A DNA stretch of 64,000 nucleotides from Bradyrhizobium sp. Y36 (GCF_002531575.1 NZ_NWTI01000007.1:186001-250000), one strand, 5' to 3'; shown: positions 34,819 to 45,769, counted from the stretch's first letter. The notes: generated from the letters alone by a model not told the origin. Translations and numbers: made by a program.

Positions 34819-35379
34819 ATGCTGAGGAGTTTGGGTTTCAGGAAAGGCCCGATGCGCCTGCTCGGGATTGCGGCGGCCGCGACGCTGATGCTGACGGCGG
34901 GGACCGCGCGGCGTGCCGAAGCGCTGACCTTGATCAATCCGGCGACGTCACCCGCAGCCAAGGCTGCGACTGAGGCGGCGAGCGATGACCTCGTCACGCA
35001 GGTTCGTCACGGTGGCGGCGGACATGGCGGTGGCGGACATTTCCACGGCGGTGGTGGCTTCCGCGGTGGCGGAGGACATGTCGGCGGCTTCCGCGGCGGT
35101 GGTTTCCATGGCGCTCATGTCGGCGGTTTCCGCGCCGCGCCGGCCTTCCATGGCGGCGGCTATCGCTATGGCGGCGTTCACCGCTATGGCGGATTTCATC
35201 GCTACGGGATCTATCGGCCTCACTACGGCCATCGCCACTTCCACCGGCGCTATTATTACGGCGGCTACTATCCCGCCTATCACTATCCGCGTCGCTGCCG
35301 GATCATCTGGACCTATTACGGCCCGCGCCGCGTCTGCCGCTGGCATCGCTGGCACCATCCGTATCGCTACTATTGGTGA
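34819..35379 (+). CDS. Exported Gly/His/Tyr-rich protein
   Basis: 186 residues from ATG 34819, with CAGGGAGA upstream. A signal peptide (~12-36) is followed by a short Ala-rich stretch, then a glycine/histidine-rich region (~65-125, GGGGH and GGFRGGG units) and a Tyr/His/Arg-rich tail ending in HRWHHPYRYYW. The two cysteines (RRCRIIW, RRVCRWH) are close. Many histidines could bind metal, but no such family is known to me. Probably cell-surface or periplasmic. Similar proteins are common in Bradyrhizobium as unnamed envelope proteins. Confidence 0.82.
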   Translation: MLRSLGFRKGPMRLLGIAAAATLMLTAGTARRAEALTLINPATSPAAKAATEAASDDLVTQVRHGGGGHGGGGHFHGGGGFRGGGGHVGGFRGGGFHGAHVGGFRAAPAFHGGGYRYGGVHRYGGFHRYGIYRPHYGHRHFHRRYYYGGYYPAYHYPRRCRIIWTYYGPRRVCRWHRWHHPYRYYW

Positions 35380-35397
35380 GGTGAACAATTCGAGCAG

Positions 35398-35524
35398 CGT
35401 CATGGCCGGGCTCGTCCCGCCTGCGGGGCCGAAGCCCCTTCGGCGCGGCGAAGGCCCGGCCATCAACGTTCTGGGATTGGCACAGCAAGATCGTGGATGC
35501 CCGGGACAAGCCCGGGCATGACGG
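35398..35524. repeat. Palindromic repeat, cgtcatggccgg...cgggcatgacg
   Basis: Outer arms cgtcatg (35399 on) and catgacg (to about 35523), with inner hairpins ggccggg...cccggcc and atgcccgggacaagcccgggcat. It lies between the Gly-rich gene and a small minus-strand gene. Confidence 0.8.
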
Positions 35525-35533
35525 AGAATGTGG

Positions 35534-35743
35534 CTACAGCCAATCCTTCAGCTTCCACGACGAAGCTTTCCACCGCATCAGATTGTCCAGCTTCCACTGC
35601 TTGAACATCGCGGGCGGCCAGCGGCTGAGCTTCGAGGTCTCCTCGACCTCGGGCTTGGCGACGATGCGCAAGGGTGTCGCGCGCCGGCGGTGCTGGCGCG
35701 TGGCCTCGCCGATCAGGTCGACATATTCAGGCTTGTTGGCCAT
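35534..35743 (-). CDS. Small basic hypothetical protein
   Basis: 69 residues, lysine/arginine- and tryptophan-rich (four Trp in the last 27 residues: RWPPAMFKQWKLDNLMRWKASSW). The start MANKPEYVDLIGEATRQHRRR looks like a regular N-terminus. No export signal. The function is unknown; the gene is supported by composition and placement just upstream of leuC's 3' end, on the same strand. Confidence 0.6.
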   Translation of the reverse strand: MANKPEYVDLIGEATRQHRRRATPLRIVAKPEVEETSKLSRWPPAMFKQWKLDNLMRWKASSWKLKDWL

Positions 35744-35837
35744 GGCGCGCGTCCTCGCGAAAACCTCGCGAGGACGAGAGTGTCAGGCGATCGTTTAACG
35801 GCGGTTTGCCGCGATCGCTCAAATTGGAGGGACAGGC

Positions 35838-37244
<1,407 letters not shown>

Positions 37245-37529
37245 GAGCGTCAGCTCCGAAGAATGTGAGAAAGCGATAAGCGCGACTGGCGCGCGGGCAA
37301 CAAAATCGTCAGCGCAGCTTTTAGGCTGCGCGAATAAGCTCTGACGTTGCCGAGGTCGCGAAGCGTCCGAAGAACCGGCCAGGCAACCGCGAGCGATCGT
37401 CGATGACGATGCGCTGGGGGGATACGAAGCTGGTCAGATCTGGAAACATTCCAAGAATATATAGCAGGCCGATTTGGAAGCGCGAGGGGTTTCAAGTGCC
37501 CGCTACGCGCACCATTCATGACCCTCGTT

Positions 37530-37559
37530 CTGAGGAGCGCGCTTTTGCGCGCTCCTCAG
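37530..37559. repeat. Perfect hairpin repeat, family D (ctgaggagcgcgc)
   Basis: Thirteen-base perfect arms 37530-37542 and 37547-37559 with loop tttt. A degenerate relative is at 61032-61128. Confidence 0.88.
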
Positions 37560-37597
37560 GGTGAGGAACTGGCACTGTACGCAGGGCACGAAGGCAA

Positions 37598-37628
37598 ACA
37601 AAAAAGCGCGGAGCCGAGCCCCGCGCTT
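37598..37628 (-). terminator. Rho-independent terminator of trmD-rplS
   Basis: On the minus strand aagcgcgg/ccgcgctt (37628-37621 with 37611-37604) with a nine-base loop, followed by TTTTTTG. It begins 27 bases after the rplS stop. Confidence 0.92.
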
Positions 37629-37654
37629 CTCGAAAACTCGCCTGATGGCGGAGC

Positions 37655-38035
37655 TTACTCGTTGACGGCCTTGGCGTGCTCAGTCTTCTCGACGATGCGG
37701 GCCGACTTGCCGCGGAGGCTGCGGAGGTAATAGAGCTTGGCGCGACGCACCTTGCCGCGGCGCACCACCTTGATCGAGTCGATCATCGGCGACATCACCG
37801 GGAACACGCGCTCCACGCCTTCGCCGTAGGAGATCTTGCGGACGGTGAAGCTCTCGTTGAGGCCACCGCCGGAACGGCCGATGCAAACGCCTTCGTAGGC
37901 CTGCACGCGGGTGCGGTCGCCTTCGACGACCTTCACGTTGACGATCACGGTGTCGCCGGGACCGAATTCGGGAATGTCCTTGCCGGCCGAGAGCTTGTCG
38001 AACTGCTCTTGCTCGAGCTGCTTGATCAGGTTCAT
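37655..38035 (-). CDS. rplS: 50S ribosomal protein L19
   Basis: 126 residues. L19 lies at the 30S-50S interface. [31 protein letters not shown] and the basic [23 protein letters not shown] are the family signature. It follows trmD by 108 bases, a somewhat long gap for this operon, and ends in a strong terminator. Confidence 0.97.
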   Translation of the reverse strand: MNLIKQLEQEQFDKLSAGKDIPEFGPGDTVIVNVKVVEGDRTRVQAYEGVCIGRSGGGLNESFTVRKISYGEGVERVFPVMSPMIDSIKVVRRGKVRRAKLYYLRSLRGKSARIVEKTEHAKAVNE

Positions 38036-38143
38036 GGGTAAATCTCCATCGGCGCGCCCAGCCGCAGATCGGGGGCTGCGCGAAATTCGTCTATCCAGCT
38101 ATTGCGGATTTGGCCGCTCCTATACGGCAAGCCGGAGCGTTTG

Positions 38144-38899
38144 TCACCCGTCTGTCTTGTTTTTTGGCGTTTTTTGGCGTCCGGCCCGATTCGCCGGCTT
38201 GGGCGGGATTTGCGCCCATAAATCGGGCCGCCGGGCCTCCGTGAGGGCCTCGGACTGCGCCCGCCGCCAGGCGGCGACCTTGGCGTGATCGCCGGAGGTC
38301 AGGATCTCCGGGATCGGAACGCCTTCGAACAGCTGCGGGCGGGTGTATTGGGGGTACTCCAGAAGGCCATCGGAGAAGCTTTCCTCGGTTCCCGAGGCTT
38401 CCTTGCCCATCACCCCCGGCAGCAGCCGCACACAGGCGTCAATCAGGGCCAAAGCCGCGATTTCGCCCCCGGAGAGCACGTAATCGCCGATCGAGACCTC
38501 CTCCAGCCCTCGTCCGTCGATGACGCGCTGGTCGATGCCCTCGAAGCGCCCGCACACGATCAGGGGGCCGGGGCCCTGGGCCAGCTCCGTCACCCGCGCC
38601 TGGGTCAATGGCCGACCCCGGGGGCTCATCAGCAGGCGCGGCCGGTCGGATGCGGTCTCCGCCGCGTCGATGGCTGCCGCCAGCACGTCCGCCCGCAGCA
38701 CCATGCCCGGGCCGCCGCCGGCCGGGGTGTCGTCGACGCTGCGATGGCGGTCGGTGGCGGAGGCCCGGATGTCCCGCGCCTCGATCTGCCAGAGCCCCGA
38801 TGCCAGCGCCCGCCCGGCGAGGCTCACGCCGAGCGGCCCCGGAAACATCTCCGGAAACAGCGTCAGCACAGTCGCGCGCCAGGGTGAGGGATTGGTCAT
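38144..38899 (-). CDS. trmD: tRNA (guanine-N1)-methyltransferase
   Basis: 251 residues. Makes m1G37 in tRNAs that read CNN/CGG codons and so prevents +1 frameshifting. The SPOUT knot is visible: [16 protein letters not shown] and [28 protein letters not shown]-terminal extension after the usual end ([24 protein letters not shown]) is lysine-rich. In many bacteria it directly follows rimM; here an MFS/LysR pair is between them. Confidence 0.97.
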   Translation of the reverse strand: MTNPSPWRATVLTLFPEMFPGPLGVSLAGRALASGLWQIEARDIRASATDRHRSVDDTPAGGGPGMVLRADVLAAAIDAAETASDRPRLLMSPRGRPLTQARVTELAQGPGPLIVCGRFEGIDQRVIDGRGLEEVSIGDYVLSGGEIAALALIDACVRLLPGVMGKEASGTEESFSDGLLEYPQYTRPQLFEGVPIPEILTSGDHAKVAAWRRAQSEALTEARRPDLWAQIPPKPANRAGRQKTPKNKTDG

Positions 38900-38952
38900 G
38901 GCCGCTGGTTAGGGCATTGCGGCCGAGAGGTCGAGGCCCCGCGCGAGACGGA

Positions 38953-40173
38953 TCAGGTCCGCTGCGCGCCCGACAGATGCGAGGACAGCGCCAGCGCCAG
39001 CGGACAGATCGCGAGCGCCGTTGCGGCGGTTGCCGCCGTGGCCAATGCCGGGCCGAGCGCGTCGCCGAGAAAGCCGTAGAGCACCGGCGCGATCGCGCCC
39101 GAGCCGATCGTGCCGGTGTAGAACAGCGCGAAGGCGCGTTCGGTCCGGTGCGACGAGGTGAGCTCGGGCACCGTCCCATAGAGCACCGAGGACGTGCCGT
39201 TGAGCATGACCCCGAGCAGCGGCAGCACGATGATGGCCGGCGTGAGCGGCAGCATCAGGACGGCTGCGATCAGCAGCGCGGTGCCGCCTTCGGTGAGAAG
39301 CACGGTGCGGATCGTGCCGACGCGCTCGCCGAGCCAACCGCAGGTGAACTTGCCGGCGGCGCCGCCGATGAACAGCATCGCGAGCGCAACGCCGCTGGTC
39401 GGCAGCGAGGCACCCTTGTCGCGCAGCAGGAACGGCAGGAAGGTGAGAAAACCCATTCGCACCGCGCTGTCGAGAATCCCGATCGCGAGCAGCCAGGAGA
39501 AACCGCCACGGCCTGTGTGTTCGACTTGTGAGGGCGTCGCTTTACGCGTGGTGCCGGTGCCGACGGCGGGCATCAGCAGCGCGATTGCGACGGCGACGAG
39601 CAGGCCCGCGATCGCGAGCAGCAGCAAGGCGTGCCGCCACGACATCGCCACCAGCAGCATCGCAGTCAGCGCGGGGAGCATTGCCTTGCCGAGATCGCCG
39701 CTGAAATTGTAGATGCCGAGCGGTCCGCGCGCCGCCTTGCCATAGGCGCGCGCCACCGCGGCCGAGGCGAGCGGATGCTGCGTGCTCGAACCCGCACCGG
39801 ACAGCAGCAGCGAAAGCCCAAGTCCCACGACGCCGCCGGACAGTCCGGCGCAGACATAGCCGAGCGCCGCCAGCGCCGTGCCGAGGGCAAGAAGGATCTT
39901 CCCGTCGATCCGCTCGGCGAGACGACCGACCGGGATTTGCAGGCCGGCCATCGCGCCGGAATACAGCCCCCGCATCACCGCCAGCAGCCCATAGCTGAGC
40001 GCGAACTCGGCCTGCCAGACCGGCAGCAGCACGTAGATCAGGTCGGTATAGCCGTCGTGCAGGGCGTGGTTGACGCCAGTTGCCGCGAGCGTGCGGCGGG
40101 GCTTGCTCAGTGTGCTTCCATCGGGTGCTGTTGTTTGCGATTGCGATAGAAAATTTGAAGGAAGGATTGCCAA
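38953..40173 (-). CDS. MFS transporter, fosmidomycin-resistance (Fsr)-like
   Basis: 406 residues with twelve predicted helices. VNHALHDGYTDLIYVLLPVWQAEFALSYG near the start resembles the Fsr-type pattern (N-terminal HxxxDxY...LP). An efflux role for small drugs or metabolites is inferred from the family, substrate unknown. The start is uncertain because 30 polar residues precede the first helix. It is divergent from a LysR gene, 127 bases apart, which suggests local regulation, and both lie inside the ribosomal-protein cluster. Confidence 0.88.
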   Translation of the reverse strand: MAILPSNFLSQSQTTAPDGSTLSKPRRTLAATGVNHALHDGYTDLIYVLLPVWQAEFALSYGLLAVMRGLYSGAMAGLQIPVGRLAERIDGKILLALGTALAALGYVCAGLSGGVVGLGLSLLLSGAGSSTQHPLASAAVARAYGKAARGPLGIYNFSGDLGKAMLPALTAMLLVAMSWRHALLLLAIAGLLVAVAIALLMPAVGTGTTRKATPSQVEHTGRGGFSWLLAIGILDSAVRMGFLTFLPFLLRDKGASLPTSGVALAMLFIGGAAGKFTCGWLGERVGTIRTVLLTEGGTALLIAAVLMLPLTPAIIVLPLLGVMLNGTSSVLYGTVPELTSSHRTERAFALFYTGTIGSGAIAPVLYGFLGDALGPALATAATAATALAICPLALALSSHLSGAQRT

Positions 40174-40300
40174 GGCGCGAACCGGGATTCGTCGAAAGAT
40201 AAGGTTGTGTAAGTGCTTCGCGGCTCACTATGCGGCCTTCAAGGAACTGTCACAAACCAGTAATAATCGCACCATGTGCTAGAAATTCTATCGTGTGCCC
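40174..40300. promoter_or_regulatory. Divergent control region of the MFS/LysR pair
   Basis: 127 bases, markedly AT-richer than its surroundings (aacaataatcgcaccat... and agaaattctatc near the LysR start). The segment agaaattct (40281-40289) is a palindrome of agaa-a-ttct form. A LysR T-N11-A site is plausible but I cannot assign it. Confidence 0.5.
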
Positions 40301-41221
40301 ATGTTCGTTCCTCGCCGCAGCCTGCCGCCGCTGAATGCCGTCCGTGCCTTCGAGGCGGCCGCCCGGCTCGGTAGCTTCAAGGAAGCCGCCGTCGAGCTCG
40401 GCGTGACCCATGGGGCGATCAGTCAGCAGATCCGCTTGCTCGAGAGCTGGCTCGGGCCGCCCGCGCTGTTCCGCCGATCGGTGCGGCGTGTGGTGCTGAC
40501 GCCAGCCGGCGCTGCGCTGCTCCAGGAGTTCGCTCCCGCGCTCGATCGCGTCTCGGCCGCTGTGCAGCAGCATCGCAAGCGCCGCGGCGAGGCGCCGGCC
40601 GCGGTGCTGCGCGTCAACGCGCTCGCGACCTTCAGCCTGCGCTGGCTGCTGCCGCGCATGACGAAGTTTCGCACGGAGCATCCCGATATCGAGGTGCGGC
40701 TGTCGACGTCGAACGATCAGGTGGACGCGTTGCCCGAGCTGTTCGACGTGGTGATCCGCGGCGGGCCCGACACCTTTCACGGCTTTGCGTCGCGCTTCCT
40801 GCTGTCGGAGCAGCGGCTGCCGGTGTGCAGTCCCGCGCTACTTGAAAAGATGCCGCTGAAAGACGTCGCGGATCTCAGCCGGCATACGCTGCTGCACGTC
40901 ACCTCGATGCCGCGGCTGTGGCGCGACTGGTTGACCGATGCCGGCGAGTCGGCGCTGGAGGGCGCGGCATCGCTGACCTTCGATCATTTCTACCTGACGC
41001 TTCAGGCGGCGCTCGATGGTCTCGGCGTCGCGATGGGGCCGACGGCGCTGATCGCGGACGATCTCGCGGCGGGGCGCCTGGTGACGCCGTTTCCGGACAT
41101 CAGCCTGCCGGCGCGCAGTTACTTTGCGTATTTTCCCGAAGGCCGCGACGACGATCCGCATCGCGCGGTGTTTTGCGATTGGCTGGAGCAGCAGGGACGA
41201 AAGACGGCGGGGCGGAGTTAG
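40301..41221 (+). CDS. LysR-family transcriptional regulator (GcvA-like)
   Basis: 306 residues from ATG 40301 (a GTG two codons earlier is possible). Winged HTH at ~8-67 ([41 protein letters not shown]) is typical of the GcvA-type subgroup. The LysR substrate-binding domain (~92-295) follows. It probably regulates the divergent MFS gene. Its TAG overlaps the stop of the convergent rimM gene by three bases (41219-41220 shared), so there is no room for a terminator between them. Confidence 0.92.
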   Translation: MFVPRRSLPPLNAVRAFEAAARLGSFKEAAVELGVTHGAISQQIRLLESWLGPPALFRRSVRRVVLTPAGAALLQEFAPALDRVSAAVQQHRKRRGEAPAAVLRVNALATFSLRWLLPRMTKFRTEHPDIEVRLSTSNDQVDALPELFDVVIRGGPDTFHGFASRFLLSEQRLPVCSPALLEKMPLKDVADLSRHTLLHVTSMPRLWRDWLTDAGESALEGAASLTFDHFYLTLQAALDGLGVAMGPTALIADDLAAGRLVTPFPDISLPARSYFAYFPEGRDDDPHRAVFCDWLEQQGRKTAGRS

Positions 41222-41730
41222 CGCTCCTCGCCTTCAATTTCCTGCGGCAGCGCGATCACGACGCGGCCACCTTTGAGGTCGACCTCGGGCACCACCGCAT
41301 TCGAGAACGGCAGCAGCATCGTCGGTCCCTTCAGGGGGGCGATCTCGATGATGTCGCCGGCGCCGAAATTATGGATCGCGAGCACGCGGCCGAGCGCACC
41401 GCCGTCAGTGGTGACGGCGTCCAGCCCGATCAGGTCGGTGTGGTAATATTCGTCCTCGTCCGTCGCGGGCAGTTTTTCGCGCGCGACGTAGAGCTCGATG
41501 CCGTTGAGGCGTTCGGCCTCATCGCGGGTCGTGACGCCCTTGAATGTCGCGACCAGATGGTCCTTGGCCTCGCGGGCCTGGGCGACCTCGAACTGGCGCT
41601 TGCCGTCCTTGGACAGCAGCGCACCGTAGCGGCGCACGGCAAGCGGATCTTCCGTGAAAGTCCACAGCTTGACTGCACCGCGCACACCATGCGCGGCGCC
41701 GATCCGCGCGACGCAGACCAGCGCCGACAT
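41218..41730 (-). CDS. rimM: 16S rRNA processing/ribosome maturation factor RimM
   Basis: 170 residues. Two barrel domains: the RimM N-domain starting [25 protein letters not shown], and the PRC-barrel C-domain with [32 protein letters not shown]. It helps assemble the 30S head together with S19. It starts nine bases after rpsP, as in the canonical operon. Its stop overlaps that of the LysR gene. Confidence 0.96.
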   Translation of the reverse strand: MSALVCVARIGAAHGVRGAVKLWTFTEDPLAVRRYGALLSKDGKRQFEVAQAREAKDHLVATFKGVTTRDEAERLNGIELYVAREKLPATDEDEYYHTDLIGLDAVTTDGGALGRVLAIHNFGAGDIIEIAPLKGPTMLLPFSNAVVPEVDLKGGRVVIALPQEIEGEER

Positions 41731-41739
41731 GATCTGGCC

Positions 41740-42072
41740 TTAGCCCTTCGCAGCGGCTTCGGCCTGCGCCTTGCGCTCCTTGCGCGGCACGGCCTTCTCG
41801 GGGTTGTTGCGCGCTTCGCGCTTCTTGACGCCGGCGGCATCGAGGAAGCGCGACACGCGATCCGACGGCTGCGCGCCCTTGGCGAGCCAGGCCTTCACCT
41901 TGTCCATGTCGAGCTTCAGGCGGGTCTCGTTATCCTTCGGCAGCAGCGGATTGAAATAGCCGAGACGCTCGATGAAGCGGCCATCGCGGGGGAAACGCGA
42001 GTCGGCGACGACGACGTGATAGACGGGACGCTTCTTGGTGCCTGCGCGGGCGAGGCGGATGACGACGGACAT
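41740..42072 (-). CDS. rpsP: 30S ribosomal protein S16
   Basis: 110 residues. Start [41 protein letters not shown] is the S16 signature; an alanine/lysine-rich C-terminal tail ([17 protein letters not shown]) extends beyond the E. coli length, as is common in alphaproteobacteria. It follows ffh by 86 bases. Confidence 0.97.
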   Translation of the reverse strand: MSVVIRLARAGTKKRPVYHVVVADSRFPRDGRFIERLGYFNPLLPKDNETRLKLDMDKVKAWLAKGAQPSDRVSRFLDAAGVKKREARNNPEKAVPRKERKAQAEAAAKG

Positions 42073-42158
42073 CTAGTTCTCCTTCAAAGTACGTTTTGTT
42101 CGGTTGATTGGTATTCCGCGTCACGCGAGACCGGTGCGATCCCGTCGCGACGAATTCC

Positions 42159-43703
42159 TCATTTCTTCTTGCCCGGGAAACCGCCGAGACCCGGCAGTGT
42201 CGGCTTGCCGCTCATCCCGGTCAGTCCGGGAAGGTTCGGCAGGCCGGTGCGAAGACCGGGCGGCAGATCCTTTGGCAGGTTCGGAAGGCCACCGCCGCCG
42301 CTCTGCATCTTCTCCTGCATCGCCTTCATCTCTTCCGGCGAGGGCATCTTCATGCCGCCGCCAAAGCCCATGGCTTGCGCAATGCCGGCGAGCGGGCCGC
42401 GCTTGCCCGAGCCCATGGCCTTCATCACGTCGGCCATGTTCCGGTGCATCTTGAGCAGCTTGTTGACGTGCTCGACGCTCTGGCCGCTGCCTGCCGCGAT
42501 ACGCTTCTTGCGGCTTGCCTTCAGCACATCAGGATGACGGCGCTCGTCGCGCGTCATGGAATCGATGATGGCGACCTGGCGCTTCAGGATCTTGTCGTCG
42601 ATGCCGGCCGCCGCGATCTGGTTCTTCATCTTGGAGATGCCGGGCATCATGCCCATCAGGCCGCTGATGCCGCCCATGTTGGCCATCTGCAGCAGCTGCT
42701 CGCGCATGTCGTTGAGGTCGAACTGACCCTTGCGCATGCGCTCGGCGGTGCGGGCGGCCTTCTCGGCGTCGATATTGGCGGCAGCGCGCTCGACCAGCGA
42801 AACCACGTCGCCCATGCCGAGGATGCGGCCGGCGATACGGTCGGGATGGAAATCTTCCAGCGCGTCGGTCTTCTCACCGGTGCCGATCAGCTTGATCGGC
42901 TTGCCGGTGACCGCGCGCATCGACAGTGCGGCACCGCCGCGGCCGTCGCCGTCCACGCGGGTCAGCACGATGCCGGTGAGGCCGACGCGCTGATCGAACG
43001 CGCGCGCGAGGTTCACGGCGTCCTGGCCGGTGAGGCTGTCGGCGACCAGCAGCACTTCATGCGGGTTCGCTGCGGCTTTGATTGCCGCTGCTTCCGCCAT
43101 CATCTCTTCGTCGAGCGTGGTGCGGCCGGCGGTGTCGAGCAGCACGATGTCGTAGCCGCCGAGCTTGCCGGCTTCCAGCGCGCGTTTTGCGATTTGCGGC
43201 GGCTGCTGGCCGGCGACGATCGGAAGCGTGGGAATGTCGAGGTCGCGGCCGAGCACGGCAAGCTGCTCCATCGCCGCCGGGCGATAGACGTCGAGCGAGG
43301 CCATCAGCACCTTGCGCTTGTCGCGCTGGACCAGGCGGCGGGCGAGCTTTGCGGTGGTGGTCGTCTTGCCCGAGCCCTGCAGACCGACCATCATGATCGG
43401 CACCGGCGGCACGGAATTGACGTCGATGCTCTGGCTTTCGGCGCCGAGCGTGTTGATCAGCTCGTCATGGACGATCTTGACGACCATCTGGCCGGGGGTG
43501 ACCGACTTGACGACGGTGGCGCCGATCGCCTGCTCGCGGACGCGCTCGGTGAAGCTGCGGACCACCTCGAGGGCGACGTCGGCCTCCAGCAGCGCGCGGC
43601 GTACCTCGCGCATTGCGGCATCGACGTCCTTTTCGGTCAGCGCACCGCGCCCCGTCAGACGATCGAGAATTCCGCCAAGCCGTTCCGACAGATTGTCGAA
43701 CAA
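42159..43703 (-). CDS. ffh: Signal recognition particle protein (SRP54 homologue)
   Basis: 514 residues. Cotranslational targeting of membrane proteins with 4.5S RNA and FtsY. N domain (1-85), GTPase P-loop GLQGSGKTT at 107-115, DTAGRTTLDEEMM, and a methionine-rich M domain (~325-470). The tail (PNLPKDLPPGLRTGLPNLPGLTG) is a glycine/proline/leucine-rich extension ending in lysines. FtsY is encoded about 8 kb away on the other strand. A well-spaced promoter lies about 200 bases upstream. Confidence 0.97.
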   Translation of the reverse strand: MFDNLSERLGGILDRLTGRGALTEKDVDAAMREVRRALLEADVALEVVRSFTERVREQAIGATVVKSVTPGQMVVKIVHDELINTLGAESQSIDVNSVPPVPIMMVGLQGSGKTTTTAKLARRLVQRDKRKVLMASLDVYRPAAMEQLAVLGRDLDIPTLPIVAGQQPPQIAKRALEAGKLGGYDIVLLDTAGRTTLDEEMMAEAAAIKAAANPHEVLLVADSLTGQDAVNLARAFDQRVGLTGIVLTRVDGDGRGGAALSMRAVTGKPIKLIGTGEKTDALEDFHPDRIAGRILGMGDVVSLVERAAANIDAEKAARTAERMRKGQFDLNDMREQLLQMANMGGISGLMGMMPGISKMKNQIAAAGIDDKILKRQVAIIDSMTRDERRHPDVLKASRKKRIAAGSGQSVEHVNKLLKMHRNMADVMKAMGSGKRGPLAGIAQAMGFGGGMKMPSPEEMKAMQEKMQSGGGGLPNLPKDLPPGLRTGLPNLPGLTGMSGKPTLPGLGGFPGKKK

Positions 43704-44078
43704 TGCCGTTGTCCCTTGTCCTGCTCGCGCAGGGTTGCCGCGTTCACCACTGTCATGACCCGGCCTTCGCGGGGGATGACCACTTCCTCGGCAAACGATC
43801 TTCCAAACACCTTTACGCCCGAGGGCGCACAGCGCTGTCGGGCGTTGACCTCCGGTCTCAAGGGCCGGTCGGCGGGTCGAAAAGAAAGCCTTTCCGAGAA
43901 AGTGGCGGGGTTAAACGCCGCTCCCACCCAAAAGTCAAGGAAAGTTAGGGCGCCGGGGTTCCTCCACCAGGGCAACACCTTGAAAATGCGAACTTTCCGG
44001 CGACGGGTTCCTTTTTGGGCGGCCCCGCCCATATAGCGGTGATGCCTTACCGCCCCGACCGTTCCTAGAAGCCCGCCC
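43704..44078. other. Gene-free 375-base divergent region, ffh / MBL hydrolase
   Basis: Contains the ffh leader and promoter (43910-43938) and the untranslated start of the plus-strand MBL gene. Nothing coding could be supported. The 200-base ffh leader is long but I could not find an ordered fold or known riboswitch in it. Confidence 0.55.
43910..43938 (-). promoter_or_regulatory. Predicted sigma-70 promoter of the ffh-rpsP-rimM unit
   Basis: On the minus strand TTGACT (43938-43933) and TTTAAC (43915-43910) are separated by exactly 17 bases. The -35 matches consensus at five of six positions, the -10 at four of six. Transcription would start about 200 bases before the ffh ATG. Confidence 0.6.
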
Positions 44079-45143
44079 GTGCCGATCACCCGCCGCCGCG
44101 TTTTCGGACTGCTTGCCGGTGCCGGCGCGCTGGTCGGTGTTCCCTCCCTCTGGATGTCCAGCATGAAAACCTATGATGGCCCGGTCTCCGACCATTTCGA
44201 CGGCCTGACCTTCTTCGATCCGGACGGCACGCCGCCAAAGTCGCTGCGCGAGGTGCTGCGCTGGCAGTTCGGCGGCAAGCGGCAGCGGGCGCAATGGCCG
44301 GATTGGGCCCCCAGCCCCCACGCGGACACCCCGCCGGAGCGGGTCGACGGCGACAAGGTGCGGCTCTCCTTCGTCGGCCACGCCAGCTGGCTGATCCAGG
44401 CCGGCGGACTCAACATCCTCGTCGATCCCGTCTGGTCGGAGCGGGTCTCGCCGGTCAGCTTTGCCGGCCCGAAGCGGCACAACGATCCCGGCATCGCGTT
44501 TGACAAGCTGCCTGACATCGACGTCGTGCTGGTCTCGCACGGCCATTACGACCATCTCGACATCGCGACCTTGTCGCGGCTTACGAAGAATTTCGCACCG
44601 CGCGTGGTCACCCCGCTCGGCAACGACGTGACGATGCGCAGCTCCGATCCCACCATCAAGGTCGAAGCCTTCGATTGGCACGACCGCGTCGAGCTCGGCG
44701 GCGGCATCGTCGCGCATCTGGTGCCGACCCGGCACTGGACCGCGCGCGGCGTGTTCGATCGCAACAAGGCGCTGTGGGCGAGTTTCGTTCTGGAGACGCC
44801 GGCGGGGAAAATCTACGTCGTCTGCGATTCCGGCTATGGCGATGGCCGGCATTTCCGCCGCGTCGCCGAGAGGCACGGCAAGCTGCGCCTCGCCATCCTG
44901 CCCATCGGCGCCTACGAGCCGCGCTGGTTCATGCGCGACCAGCACATGAACCCGGAAGACGCGGTGAAGGCGCTCGGCGATTGCGGCGCAGAACAAGCGC
45001 TCGGGCATCATCACGGCACGTTCCAGCTGACGGATGAGGCGATCGATGCGCCGGCAAAAGCGCTGGTCGAAGCGCTCGATGCGGCAAAGATTCCGCAGGA
45101 GAAGTTTGTGGCGATGAAGCCGGGGCAGGTGGTGGAGATCTAA
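44079..45143 (+). CDS. Metallo-beta-lactamase-fold hydrolase, NAPE-PLD/UlaG-like
   Basis: 354 residues from GTG 44079. The N-terminus (PITRRRVFGLLAGAGALVGVPSLW) looks like a twin-arginine export signal or membrane anchor. The beta-lactamase fold holds the zinc motif SHGHYDHLD, the later RHWTARG and DSGYGDG, and a C-terminal LGHHHGTFQLTDEA. Together these match the NAPE-hydrolysing phospholipase D/UlaG-like MBL group. Activity on a phospholipid or lactone is inferred from the group only. It faces away from ffh. Confidence 0.9.
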   Translation: MPITRRRVFGLLAGAGALVGVPSLWMSSMKTYDGPVSDHFDGLTFFDPDGTPPKSLREVLRWQFGGKRQRAQWPDWAPSPHADTPPERVDGDKVRLSFVGHASWLIQAGGLNILVDPVWSERVSPVSFAGPKRHNDPGIAFDKLPDIDVVLVSHGHYDHLDIATLSRLTKNFAPRVVTPLGNDVTMRSSDPTIKVEAFDWHDRVELGGGIVAHLVPTRHWTARGVFDRNKALWASFVLETPAGKIYVVCDSGYGDGRHFRRVAERHGKLRLAILPIGAYEPRWFMRDQHMNPEDAVKALGDCGAEQALGHHHGTFQLTDEAIDAPAKALVEALDAAKIPQEKFVAMKPGQVVEI

Positions 45144-45316
45144 GATCGTGTACCCATAAACCCGGCGTGATGCGACGAAAGCGATGTCCGCTTTGCTCTC
45201 ATGGCGACAAGTGCGTGCGGCGCTGCGCCGTTGAACCAGAAAGCCCGTGACGCAACAAACCACCATGGATTTCTTTGGTCGGAAGACCTTGATTGATCGA
45301 TGGATGGAGCCGGCCT

Positions 45317-45727
45317 GTGGGATTTTTGCTGAGAATTGTGCTTGCGACCGCTCTCGTGAACCTTGCTCCGGCCGTCGCCCAGGCGAATGACGCCGTCGCT
45401 TCTCCTGTCCTGCAGAAGGAATTCGATGGCTTCATCGAGAAGTTTCGCGCGGCGCTGAAGGCAAACGATTCCGCCGCCGTCGCCGGTATGACGCAATTGC
45501 CGTTCATGAACGACAAGGAAATTCGCGACGCCGCGCAATTTGGCGCCAAGACCTATCGGACCTCGTTCACGCCGAAGAACCGCGCGTGCATCCAGCGCGG
45601 CAAGGCCCGCTACGAGCGGGAGGAAGGCAATACTGACACTTACTCCATCTTCTGCTATGAGGACATCTTCGTCTTTACCAAGACGAAGGCGGGCTTCCTT
45701 TTTACGGATATCAGCGTGAATGATTGA
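45317..45727 (+). CDS. Small exported hypothetical protein
   Basis: 136 residues from GTG 45317, with GGAG about nine bases upstream; a TTG at 45293 would lengthen it. The signal peptide ends near AVAQA-ND. The mature domain (KEFDGFIEKFRAALKANDSAAVAGMTQLPFM) resembles the ketosteroid-isomerase/SnoaL-like cone folds in outline. Two cysteines (NRACIQRG, SIFCYED). Periplasmic function unknown. Confidence 0.78.
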   Translation: MGFLLRIVLATALVNLAPAVAQANDAVASPVLQKEFDGFIEKFRAALKANDSAAVAGMTQLPFMNDKEIRDAAQFGAKTYRTSFTPKNRACIQRGKARYEREEGNTDTYSIFCYEDIFVFTKTKAGFLFTDISVND

Positions 45728-45769
45728 TCGGGAGCTGATGGAGATTTAGGTCTCGCGGTGCATCTAGCC

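Larger units (their letters stand above)
37245..37654. other. Gene-free 410-base gap between rplS and leuC
   Basis: Contains, from left, the rplS terminator (37598-37628), a hairpin repeat (37530-37559) and leuC's upstream region. An AT-rich patch with tatata near 37457-37463 about 210 bases from the leuC start is the best promoter candidate on the minus strand. A 89-codon minus frame (37250-37519) has no supporting feature. Confidence 0.5.

Noticed and set aside
37250..37519. 89-codon minus frame upstream of leuC
   Set aside because: Includes a palindromic repeat and lacks a ribosome site and any domain; treated as leader DNA.
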